Positions 1 to 5,353 of a stretch of 5,353 nt of DNA are shown here, piece by piece. Numbering within the stretch: position 1 is the stretch's first letter; each line of letters opens with the position of its first letter. The notes beneath the pieces are model-generated. The model was not told the origin of the DNA and did not search any database. It saw only the letters and a list, made by a program, of their open reading frames with translations. Position numbers and translations under genes: made by a program. Source of the DNA: Actinomycetes bacterium (GTDB lineage Bacteria; Actinomycetota; Acidimicrobiia; Acidimicrobiales; Palsa-688). The DNA lies in assembly GCA_021808425.1 (NCBI GenBank), contig JAKBBS010000156.1, positions 2,205-7,557 on the forward strand, written 5' to 3'.

Positions 1-3000
1 CGACGATGGGGGCGTTTAGGTGTTGGCCTCCCATGCTGCCGTAGTAGTTGGCGTTTCCGAAGCTGAAGATGCCTCCGTCTGCGGCGGCTAGCCAGTAGCC
101 CAAAACCGCCGTCGAGGTGGTCGTCGGCGTGGTGGGGGAACTTGGTGCCGCTGCGAAGACTGTGCCGGTCATCTCCGCTACGTCAGGACTCGACGACGAG
201 GTGATGGTAACCGTCACGCACCCGGAGGAGTTCACTGCGGTTGCGCCCGAAACAGGAACCCACGAACCGGTGGCAGAGTCCCACCACGAGAGGGTGTCGG
301 AGGCTGGAAGGCCGCACACCGTGAAGACGATCTGGCTGAACGAGCTTCCCGACGTCGCCGAGACGTCGAAGTAGGAGGACCCTCCCGCGAAGACTCCAAC
401 CGGGTCGCTCGGATAGGTCGCCACGTTGATCGTGCCAGTCCCTACAGCGGAAGCGTCCACCGAGGTTGTAGTCCCGTTACTAGTTCCCGAGCTGGAGGCG
501 GTGGGGTTGACGCCCGTCCCCGTCGAGGTGGACGTGGTTGTTCCCGCGGGCGGGGCGCTGACCGCCACGGTGAAAGGCCCGTCGGTAGCGTCAGGGCTGG
601 TGCCGTTGGATGCAACGACCGAGTAGCTGAAGCTCGCGGTGCCCGCCGGTACGACGCCGCTGACGGTTCCTGTCGTTGCGTTCACCGACAGCCAACTCGT
701 GGCGCCCGAGAGGCTGAAGGTAGGGGCAGGGTCCCCGGAGGCGCTAAACGAAGCGTCGTAACCTGAGCCCTCCGCCGCGACGGTCGGAGCGCTGGCCGAG
801 GTAAAAATCGGGGCGGTGCTGGCTACGTTCAAGGTCGCCGTACCAGACGAGCCATCGAGGGTGGCGTCTCCCGAGTAGGTTCCTGTCACGGTGTCGGTGC
901 CTATGGGAGCGCTCTTCGCCGTGCAGCTGGCAGTTCCAGAAGAGACCGCAGCACTGCAAAGAGTGCTGCCGGAGGTGGTGAACGTGACAGTCCCGCCGGT
1001 CACGGTACTACTCGCTGAGACGCTCGCAGCGTAGGCGACTGTGCTGTCTCCAGTGACGCTCGTCGAGTTCGAGCTGTTGACGGTCACCGAAGTCGTGGAT
1101 GCGGCCCCGCTGACTGCCAGGGCAGCGTAGGCCGAGGACGCCCCGTAATGGCTGTCTCCGCCGTAGACGGCGTCAACGGTGTCATTGCCTGCGGGCGCAT
1201 TCGTTGGGGAACAGGATCCTTGCGCAACGCCGAACACACTGGACGAGAAAGTTCCAAGCGTCACTGTGCAAAGGATCATCGATCCTACGCTCACGGTGAC
1301 CGACCCAGACGGGTTGTCCGGTGGGCCTGTTGTGGTCCCGCTGTTAGTTGCAAGGTCGTCACCGTTGACGGTCACGTTGTAGGTGACAGAGGTGCCGGCT
1401 GTTGTAGTGGAACTCGAGAGTGAGAGCGTGGAGAAAGATGGGGCTCCGCTCGTAGGGGAACTCGGCGGCGTAAGGAAGGCTGAGCCGGAGGAGCCGCCAT
1501 AAGTCGCGTCGCCGGAGTACACGGCGAAGACAGGGACGCCAGTCGGTGGGCAATTCGAGGTGCAGGTAGTCGGGACGCTCGGGGCGATCGGGACCTCGTT
1601 GGAGGAGCAGGATCCGCTCCCGGTGGAATTGAGAGTGATAGAACACAGCGGCACTTGGAGCCCGACGTAACCGCCGACGATCTGGACGGTCCCCGACGGA
1701 CTGGTCGCTGTTGGCGTGCTCCCCGAAGCCGGAGCGACTGAAACGTTGTAGGTGATGTCCTGGCCTGCGGTCACCGGGGTGGTGCCAGCTGACGTCGTGA
1801 CCGACGTGGCGCTCGGCGCTCCGGTGACGTCGAGGGCGGCTGTTGCCGAACCGTAATGGAAGTCCTGCTCTCCTGAGCCGTATAAGGCGGAAATAGTGCT
1901 GGGTCCGGTTGGCGCGCCGAAAGCGGTACACGACGCCACCGACTGGTTCGCTGTGGACGTCGGAAATAGCTCCGCAGCACAAAGCGGTTCCTGGTTGTCC
2001 GTGAAAGTGACCGGACCGGCTGGGAATGCGGTCGTCCCCGCGCTCGTATTGGCGACGGTAGCGCTGAAGGTGACCGGCTCACCGGCAGAGGCAGCGCCGC
2101 TGGCGGCACCGTTGACTGCAGCTGTCATCGACGTTGTGTAGACGACCTGCTCGAAGCTGGATCCGTTCGATCCGCCGAGGTTCGACCCAGTCGCCGGCGT
2201 GAATGTCGCGAGGATCTGGTCGTTGCCGGCTGGCGCAGTGCTTGCCGTACATGACCAAGAGCCGCCGGTTTGCGTTGTCGCGCTGCAAAGGGTTACCGGC
2301 GTTCCCGGCGTTCCGGTGGGGCCGATTGGCTCGGGGATCGCGCTGAATGCCACCGTATCCTTCGTCGAGGCGGAGCCGCCTGATGCGGTGACTGTTGCCG
2401 AGTAGGTTTGCGACGTTCCGTAGTCGACCGGTCCGCCCCCCTGGGAGGTGACCGTCGTGGACGTTGCGGCCACCGCAGTGGCTGTGACCGTTTCTGGTGT
2501 CGAAGTGGAGGAAGTGTTGTAGTCGATTTGCAGCGCTACGGTTGGCGGGTTTGCAGGAGTGCAGCCGAGGCCTCCGATCGATACCGTTCCCCCGCTGGGG
2601 ATCGCTGCCCTACCGGTGCCGTTCGGGCCGGACGTGCTGAGCTCTCCGGTGATCGACTGCGCCGACACGAGGGTGTAGACGGTACCAATCGGCGGGACGA
2701 AGCAAGCGGAAGAAGTCGACGAGGTGGGGGCCGCTTCTACGTCGACCTGGGCGCTTCCAAGGGCTACCGTCCCCGTCGAGGAGAGCTCCGAGTTGTCCGT
2801 ACCCGCCGTGGCCGACGTACCTGAGGTTGGTCCTGCGACTTCGAGACTGAGGCTGCTCCCCGAGTTGAAACTTGCAGAAGCAGTCGACAGGACGCCCGGC
2901 GCCGAACTGCCGGGCGCCGAGGGTGGGAACACCTCTATAGACGAGTCGGTAGCTGTCAGATTGCCTATTCCCGTGGCGTTGCTGCTCGTCCCGGATCCTT

Positions 3001-3814
3001 CCAGGCCTACATTGTTCAAGGTTACCGACCCGGACGTGTCTAGCTGGGTGCCGGGGGACAGCACGACCGACCCGTTATCGGAGGGGAACTGGCCCGGGCT
3101 GAGGTTTGGACCCGACGTAGTGAACGAGCTGGTCGCAACGGTTCCCGACAGGCCGAGGGTTGCAGGGGAGTGGCCGTTTGGCGTCAAGTCCGCGGTGAGG
3201 GTCGACGCGGATCCCGTGATCCCTCCCGTCGCGTCCAGACCCGCGCCTGTGACGGACCAGGTCTGGCTAGCGCCGAGAACGAGTGGCAGGCTGAGCGTGT
3301 CGAAGGTCGGAAACGTAGCCGACGAAGGTGAGGATTCGGTGAGGCCGGTTCCGCCGACAGTAAGGCTGTCGGTTCCCGAGATCGTGTAGTGGCCTCCGGT
3401 CAGATTCAGGCCGGTTGCACTTACGCCGGCGACGTCGTCGGTCGAGTTGTAGCAGGTCGGGGGCTGCGTCGAGGACGATGAGGATGGCGGTGCGTCGCAT
3501 GTTCCGCTACCGTCCGTCGTCGAGGCTAAGTCCGGGAAAGTAAGAGTGCCGACGGTGCCGCTCGGGGAGGTAGAGCTAGTGCTAGTCCAGTTCGACGCGT
3601 CGCTCCAGTTTGCCGCGTCGCTCCCATTTGCCGAGGACGTCGATGCACCAGACCAAGTGTAACTGGTGGCGGTTGCAGCAGACGAGGGTGGCGCCGGCAG
3701 CGCCACAACCCCCACGGCGAAAGGCATGACCGCAGCCGCAAGCAAAACCGATAGGCGGCTTACGAATCGGGTGCGGGTCGAACAATGGGCGCTCAACACT
3801 GTGGGTCTCGTCAT
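1..3814 (-). CDS. Large secreted multi-domain surface protein: beta-strand region, Ig-like repeats, GYWL-type repeat (partial, C-terminus outside window)
   Basis: The minus strand reads as one open frame of 1271 codons from ATG at 3814 to the left edge, with no stop. The start follows a GAGGGAG ribosome binding site seven bases upstream. Residues 1-47 look like a Sec signal peptide: Arg-containing n-region, hydrophobic LSVLLAAAVMPFAVGVVAL (21-39), likely cleavage near SSAA (44-47). Then come a Ser/Thr/Gly-rich beta region (about 50-442), five Ig-like repeats (about 443-561, 562-667, 668-785, 793-905, 906-999), a He_PIG-like domain (about 1003-1086), a Thr/Ser linker, a beta domain with INVATYPSDPVG and W1177-W1178-D, and the first GYWLAAADGGIFSFG repeat at 1239. 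No transmembrane helix other than the signal is visible, and no catalytic motif. The architecture suggests an extracellular, cell-surface or adhesin-like protein; ligand and anchoring mode cannot be told because the C-terminus is missing. It is divergent from the TetR-like gene at 4095. The frame and secretion are well supported; the function is inferred. Confidence 0.9.
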   Translation of the reverse strand, partial: MTRPTVLSAHCSTRTRFVSRLSVLLAAAVMPFAVGVVALPAPPSSAATATSYTWSGASTSSANGSDAANWSDASNWTSTSSTSPSGTVGTLTFPDLASTTDGSGTCDAPPSSSSSTQPPTCYNSTDDVAGVSATGLNLTGGHYTISGTDSLTVGGTGLTESSPSSATFPTFDTLSLPLVLGASQTWSVTGAGLDATGGITGSASTLTADLTPNGHSPATLGLSGTVATSSFTTSGPNLSPGQFPSDNGSVVLSPGTQLDTSGSVTLNNVGLEGSGTSSNATGIGNLTATDSSIEVFPPSAPGSSAPGVLSTASASFNSGSSLSLEVAGPTSGTSATAGTDNSELSSTGTVALGSAQVDVEAAPTSSTSSACFVPPIGTVYTLVSAQSITGELSTSGPNGTGRAAIPSGGTVSIGGLGCTPANPPTVALQIDYNTSSTSTPETVTATAVAATSTTVTSQGGGPVDYGTSQTYSATVTASGGSASTKDTVAFSAIPEPIGPTGTPGTPVTLCSATTQTGGSWSCTASTAPAGNDQILATFTPATGSNLGGSNGSSFEQVVYTTSMTAAVNGAASGAASAGEPVTFSATVANTSAGTTAFPAGPVTFTDNQEPLCAAELFPTSTANQSVASCTAFGAPTGPSTISALYGSGEQDFHYGSATAALDVTGAPSATSVTTSAGTTPVTAGQDITYNVSVAPASGSTPTATSPSGTVQIVGGYVGLQVPLCSITLNSTGSGSCSSNEVPIAPSVPTTCTSNCPPTGVPVFAVYSGDATYGGSSGSAFLTPPSSPTSGAPSFSTLSLSSSTTTAGTSVTYNVTVNGDDLATNSGTTTGPPDNPSGSVTVSVGSMILCTVTLGTFSSSVFGVAQGSCSPTNAPAGNDTVDAVYGGDSHYGASSAYAALAVSGAASTTSVTVNSSNSTSVTGDSTVAYAASVSASSTVTGGTVTFTTSGSTLCSAAVSSGTASCTAKSAPIGTDTVTGTYSGDATLDGSSGTATLNVASTAPIFTSASAPTVAAEGSGYDASFSASGDPAPTFSLSGATSWLSVNATTGTVSGVVPAGTASFSYSVVASNGTSPDATDGPFTVAVSAPPAGTTTSTSTGTGVNPTASSSGTSNGTTTSVDASAVGTGTINVATYPSDPVGVFAGGSSYFDVSATSGSSFSQIVFTVCGLPASDTLSWWDSATGSWVPVSGATAVNSSGCVTVTITSSSSPDVAEMTGTVFAAAPSSPTTPTTTSTAVLGYWLAAADGGIFSFGNANYYGSMGGQHLNAPIV
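2..100 (-). repeat. First GYWL..DGGIFSFG repeat of a C-terminal repeat domain, cut by the window edge
   Basis: Residues 1239-1271 read GYWLAAADGGIFSFGNANYY, then GSMGGQHLNAPIV. This matches the repeat consensus known from many actinobacterial secreted proteins, in which a roughly 45-50-residue unit recurs several times and probably builds a beta-propeller-like fold. Only one unit is inside the window. Further units are expected to the left of position 1, giving a complete protein several hundred residues longer than seen here. Motif recognition is strong; the fold is inference. Confidence 0.75.
149..442 (-). other. Uncharacterised beta domain preceding the GYWL repeats
   Basis: Residues about 1125-1222 form a compact unit: INVATYPSDPVGVFAGGSSY, then SFSQIVFTVCGLPASDTLSWWD with W1177-W1178, GSWVPVSGAT, and a strand pair ending in SSSSPDVAEMTGTVFAAAP. 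It holds two cysteines, in FTVCGL and SSGCVTVTI, likely paired. It is flanked by Thr/Ser/Pro linkers (TTTSTSTGTG before, SSPTTPTTTSTAV after), which marks it as a separate domain. I recall similar units before GYWL-type repeats in Acidimicrobiia proteins but know no assigned function. Confidence 0.5.
555..808 (-). other. Putative Ig (He_PIG / cadherin-like) domain in the surface protein
   Basis: Residues about 1003-1087 start IFTSASAPTVAAEGSGYDAS and continue with PAPTFSLSGATSWLSVNATTG, TVSGVVPAGTASFSYSVVAS and a closing FTVAVSAPP. The order (P.F.L.G....L..n..TG..SG..p.gt..fs..V.AsNg..pd.t..ftv.V) is the recognisable He_PIG pattern. In this context it is one more extracellular spacer or binding module after the five cysteine-containing Ig repeats. 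It has no cysteine of its own. Confidence 0.7.
818..2488 (-). repeat. Array of five bacterial Ig-like (Big_3-type) protein repeats
   Basis: Five diverged repeats of about 95-120 residues follow each other. Each starts with a TSVT- or TLS-like strand, then G..VTY.V.V, then P.G.VT, an LC....C segment, an APAG.D or API/APT turn, and most end with Y.GD..Y/L.GSSG.A.L.V. The best preserved is the fifth (906-999), with TVTFTTSGSTLCSAA, SAPIGTDTVTGTYSGDATL and GSSGTATLNV. The cysteine pairs are 510/522, 612/629, 724/736, 849/868 and 953/964. Such domains form stalks in surface adhesins and secreted proteins. The repeats are diverged at the DNA level, so this is an old array and not a recent expansion. 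Confidence 0.8.
2489..3667 (-). other. N-terminal Ser/Thr/Gly-rich beta-strand region resembling autotransporter passenger repeats
   Basis: Residues about 50-442 begin with YTWSGASTS and an Asn-Trp-rich stretch (W54, W70, W76), then GTLTFPDL. The middle consists of short alternating hydrophobic/polar strands such as LNLTGGHYTISGTDSLTVGG and VVLSPGTQLDTSGSVTLNNV, typical of beta-helix or beta-strand-repeat proteins. It closes with GTVYTLVSAQSITGELSTS and IDYNTS..PETVTATAV, a closing pattern also seen after autotransporter-associated beta-strand repeats (family knowledge). Cysteines occur as likely pairs, C106/C121 and C371/C418. No outer-membrane barrel is expected in an actinobacterium, so this would be a fibrous surface module and not a true autotransporter. 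The fold is inferred from pattern only. Confidence 0.5.
3594..3629 (-). repeat. Tandem 18-bp repeat inside the surface gene
   Basis: Two adjacent 18-base units (3594-3611 and 3612-3629) agree at 15 of 18 positions. On the coding strand they produce a hexapeptide repeat, N-G-S-D-A-A then N-W-S-D-A-S, followed by another N-W (residues 63-76). It lies just after the signal peptide, at the mature N-terminus. The in-frame length means that copy number can change without breaking the gene. Confidence 0.7.
3674..3814 (-). other. Sec-type signal peptide of the surface protein
   Basis: Residues 1-47 carry basic residues (R3, R14, R16, R20), a hydrophobic core from L21 to about L39, then a Pro/Ala/Ser-rich end (PAPPSSAATA). 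The cleavage site is probably after A46 or A47. There is no twin-arginine pair and no lipobox cysteine after the core, so ordinary signal peptidase I processing is the likely route. The n-region is rather long at about 20 residues. The exact cleavage point is an estimate. Confidence 0.75.
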
Positions 3815-3821
3815 CTCATGA

Positions 3822-3828
3822 CTCCCTC
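3822..3828 (-). promoter_or_regulatory. Ribosome binding site of the surface protein gene
   Basis: On the minus strand GAGGGAG lies seven bases before ATG at 3814, a near-ideal Shine-Dalgarno match and spacing. It decides the start. Another ATG at 3819 is only two bases from this site and opens a two-codon frame (ATG AGA TGA) whose stop overlaps the chosen start. Confidence 0.75.
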
Positions 3829-3987
3829 GCTGTAGAGGCCGGCTACGTCGGCCCCTTTGCCGGTACTGCTCAAAATGACCGTAACTGCCAGCCAGTCCGA
3901 CTGCCATAAGCAGCTTGTATTAATTTGAGACTCATGGTCCGAGAAAGTTGCTGCGTTGAGACTTACGGTGCGAACCTGCGAGGCACA

Positions 3988-4007
3988 CGTCCGACGCGGG
4001 CCGGACG
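3988..4007. promoter_or_regulatory. Inverted repeat, candidate regulator operator
   Basis: CGTCCG at 3988-3993 and CGGACG at 4002-4007 are perfect 6-base inverted arms around an 8-base centre, a 20-bp palindrome about 90 bases before the TetR-like start. TetR-family proteins usually bind palindromes of about 15-30 bp near their own divergent promoter, so this is a reasonable operator candidate. In GC-rich DNA a 6-base palindrome can also arise by chance. Confidence 0.3.
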
Positions 4008-4094
4008 GTTCTCTCTCGCAGCCGAAAGGGCCGTTATATGGTGTACTGCCCTGCCGTTTGTCATTGACGTGGACTCCAAGATCGGGGTCAGGAC

Positions 4095-5353
4095 ATGACG
4101 AAACGGGACCTCAACCGGCAGCACAAGATCGAGGAGATGGTTACCGCAGGCCTCGGGAAAATGACCGAAGCGCCGATAGAGATGCTGCGCTCTGCTCTCA
4201 ACGCCTCCTCTCTCGGCTTGGCATCTGGCGTGCCGAAGGACACTGCATACCGGGTGTTCCGCTCGGCTGATCCCTCAAGCGCTGACCCTGTCCTCCGTGC
4301 CGTTTCGCGCGCTGCAGCCGACCCGACCTGGGCGGGATTCGACGAGTCGCTCACCGACATGGCGAGGGCCTTCGACGAGGTTCTGAGGGCGGAGATCGGC
4401 TTCGAAGAAGCAATAGTCGCTTCGATGGCAGCGAACGTCGAGGCGCAGTTCCAAGCGCCGGGCGGCCCGGTTGGTTGGCTGCTGCACGCGGCGGCGATCA
4501 CCGCTAGTGAGCGATGGAAGGGCCCGGTTGCGCTAAACGACAGGGACGCTGCAGTGGCAAGGGAGCTGCTCGATGATCGGGCTGCGCTCTACTCTCAGGT
4601 AACTGATGACCTCGCGCCGATACTCGCAGCGACGTTGTCTCTTCTAGGGAGGCGACCGAAGGCCCCGCTCGACGTGAGAGGGCTCGTGTCGCTGATGCAC
4701 GCACTAATCGACGGTGCGGTGCTTCGCTTGTATGTGGCACCGGACGCCTTCTCGGCTCGCCTCGTGGGCGAAGCGATCCTGGCTTTGGCGCTGGCGTTTA
4801 GCGAGGAAGGCTACGATAGCGACCCGAGATGTCCTGCCGACGAGGCGGGACGGGCGCTCTTTGATGAAGTCGTCAGCTTTGCGCACACATCGTGGCCGAG
4901 CGGCGCCTTCAGCGACGTGCGCCAACTAGCCAGGCAAGCAGGCGTGAACCCCGAGTCGGCCGCCAGGATTTTTCCGAGTCTCGCTGATGTCGCCGACAGC
5001 GTGATGTGGCGCGCGGTGCTAGCCGGCGGTTCGCTCGAGGCGGGCACCTCGGACGGCCATCTTCGAGGTTCGGAGGGTGAGCTGTCGATGCTGTTCGCGC
5101 TTCTTCGCAGGGTCCGTATTCTCGTCGACGAACTGCCGGGCGTAGGGGAGGTACTCTCGGTCGAGAGGCCAGCGCTCGGGCCAGGGGTGAGGGGGGAGTT
5201 CGAACGCCAAGGGAAGGGGGTGTTGGCTCTGCACTGCCCCGGCGTCGACCCGCAAGCGACCATCGACGAGTTGCTCCGCGCTGCTCTTGGCGGCAGCCAC
5301 ACCTGGCCGGCTGCCGAGGTGCTTATGAGGGTGCTGCTGCGCAGTTCGGGTAA
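4095..5353 (+). CDS. Tandem (double) TetR-like transcriptional regulator, partial at the C-terminus
   Basis: One open frame of 419 codons runs from ATG 4095 to the right edge without a stop. The upstream in-frame stop at 4065 makes 4095 the first available ATG. The ribosome site is weak (GGGG at 4084-4087). Two TetR-type units follow each other. Unit 1 (about 1-245) has a helix-turn-helix with LGLASGVPKDTAYRVF (40-55), then a helical ligand/dimer domain including LMHALIDGAVLRLYV (200-214) and LVGEAILALALAF (223-235). Unit 2 (from about 246) repeats the plan with LARQAGVNPESAARIF (278-293). The Gly-Val to Phe spacing is identical in both, and the two motifs are 238 residues apart. The tyrosine of the TetR recognition helix (Y52) is Ala290 in unit 2, so the second DNA-binding part may be weakened. 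A complete TetR protein is usually about 190-220 residues, so this is a fusion or internal duplication. It likely acts in the cytoplasm as a repressor or ligand-responsive regulator; ligand and targets are unknown. Divergent placement suggests the surface gene as a target. Confidence 0.8.
   Translation, partial: MTKRDLNRQHKIEEMVTAGLGKMTEAPIEMLRSALNASSLGLASGVPKDTAYRVFRSADPSSADPVLRAVSRAAADPTWAGFDESLTDMARAFDEVLRAEIGFEEAIVASMAANVEAQFQAPGGPVGWLLHAAAITASERWKGPVALNDRDAAVARELLDDRAALYSQVTDDLAPILAATLSLLGRRPKAPLDVRGLVSLMHALIDGAVLRLYVAPDAFSARLVGEAILALALAFSEEGYDSDPRCPADEAGRALFDEVVSFAHTSWPSGAFSDVRQLARQAGVNPESAARIFPSLADVADSVMWRAVLAGGSLEAGTSDGHLRGSEGELSMLFALLRRVRILVDELPGVGEVLSVERPALGPGVRGEFERQGKGVLALHCPGVDPQATIDELLRAALGGSHTWPAAEVLMRVLLRSSG

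Larger units (their letters stand above)
3815..4094. promoter_or_regulatory. Divergent intergenic control region between the surface protein and the TetR-like gene
   Basis: These 280 bases have no credible coding frame and include the most AT-rich spots of the window (3918-3926 attaatttg; 4033-4040 gttatatg). No clean -35/-10 pair was found for either gene. TAATAC on the minus strand near 3920 and TATATG at 4035-4040 on the plus strand are weak -10 candidates. Short symmetric elements are present: CGTCCG/CGGACG arms at 3988-4007, AGGGC/GCCCT arms at 4027-4052, GTCATTGAC at 4060-4068, and a direct repeat ACTGCCA at 3884-3890 and 3900-3906. Promoters for both genes must lie here or inside the genes; which elements are functional is unknown. 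Confidence 0.6.

Noticed and set aside
1359..1982. 207-codon minus-strand frame inside the surface gene
   Set aside because: It is a shifted reading of the Ig-repeat region, Arg-rich and without recognisable motifs; the Ig repeats are in the main frame.
818..2488. DNA-level tandem repeat or recombination array in the Ig region
   Set aside because: The repeats are alike only at protein-pattern level; no long identical DNA blocks were seen, so it is not a recent expansion or a CRISPR-like array.
2724..3389. 221-codon plus-strand open frame, the longest opposite the surface gene
   Set aside because: It is antisense to a continuous 1271-codon frame with clear domains. The Val/Pro/Ser/Asp-rich product is what the complement of Thr/Ser/Gly-rich, GC-rich coding DNA gives.
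3884..3906. Direct repeat ACTGCCA, 16 bases apart
   Set aside because: Seven-base repeats are expected by chance in a region of this size; listed with the intergenic region but not claimed as a binding site.
3956..4270. Plus-strand 104-codon frame starting in the intergenic region
   Set aside because: It overlaps the TetR-like gene in another frame, starts with TTG, is rich in Arg/Gly/Pro from high GC, and shows no domain pattern.
4811..5302. 163-codon minus-strand frame opposite the TetR-like gene
   Set aside because: It is a shadow of the TetR-like coding region, composed mainly of Ser/Pro/Arg/Ala, with no domain pattern and no context as a gene.
5351..5353. TAA at the last three bases as the stop of the TetR-like gene
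   Set aside because: Counting codons from 4095 leaves the final two bases AA as an incomplete codon, so this TAA is out of frame. The gene stays open at the window edge unless a frameshift exists upstream.

Overview
This GC-rich 5.35 kb window holds two divergent genes, each running off its own edge of the window, separated by a 280-base intergenic region. The left gene (minus strand, 1-3814) has 1271 uninterrupted codons and no stop. It encodes the N-terminal part of a large secreted, modular surface protein. The right gene (plus strand, 4095-5353) has 419 uninterrupted codons and no stop. It encodes a protein that looks like two TetR-type regulators fused head to tail.

The best clue to the organism is the last stretch of the surface protein that is visible, GYWLAAADGGIFSFG followed by YYGSMGG and LNAPIV. 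From family knowledge, repeats of this kind (GYWLVASDGGIFSFGDA...FYGS.GG..LN.PIVGM) are very common in secreted proteins of Actinomycetota, especially Acidimicrobiia and related uncultured lineages. High GC, G/C-ending codons and a TetR-rich regulatory style agree. This is recalled, not searched.

Layout, reading the left gene from its start at 3814 downwards: Sec signal peptide (residues 1 to about 47); a Ser/Thr/Gly-rich beta-strand region resembling autotransporter passenger repeats (about 50-442); five bacterial Ig-like repeats, each with one pair of cysteines (about 443-999); a putative-Ig (He_PIG-like) domain (about 1003-1086); a Thr/Ser linker; a conserved-looking beta domain with a WWD motif (about 1125-1222); and the first GYWL repeat (1239-1271), cut by the window edge. 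Positions 3815-4094 hold the divergent control region, with a good ribosome binding site for the surface gene and several short inverted or direct repeats. No RNA gene, insertion sequence or CRISPR array was seen.

A divergent regulator-target pair is the simplest reading: the double TetR protein may control itself and the neighbouring surface protein from the shared 280 bases. This is inferred from layout only. No clearly new defence or mobile system is visible. The most unusual items are the TetR-TetR fusion with a degenerate second helix-turn-helix and the combination of modules in the surface protein.
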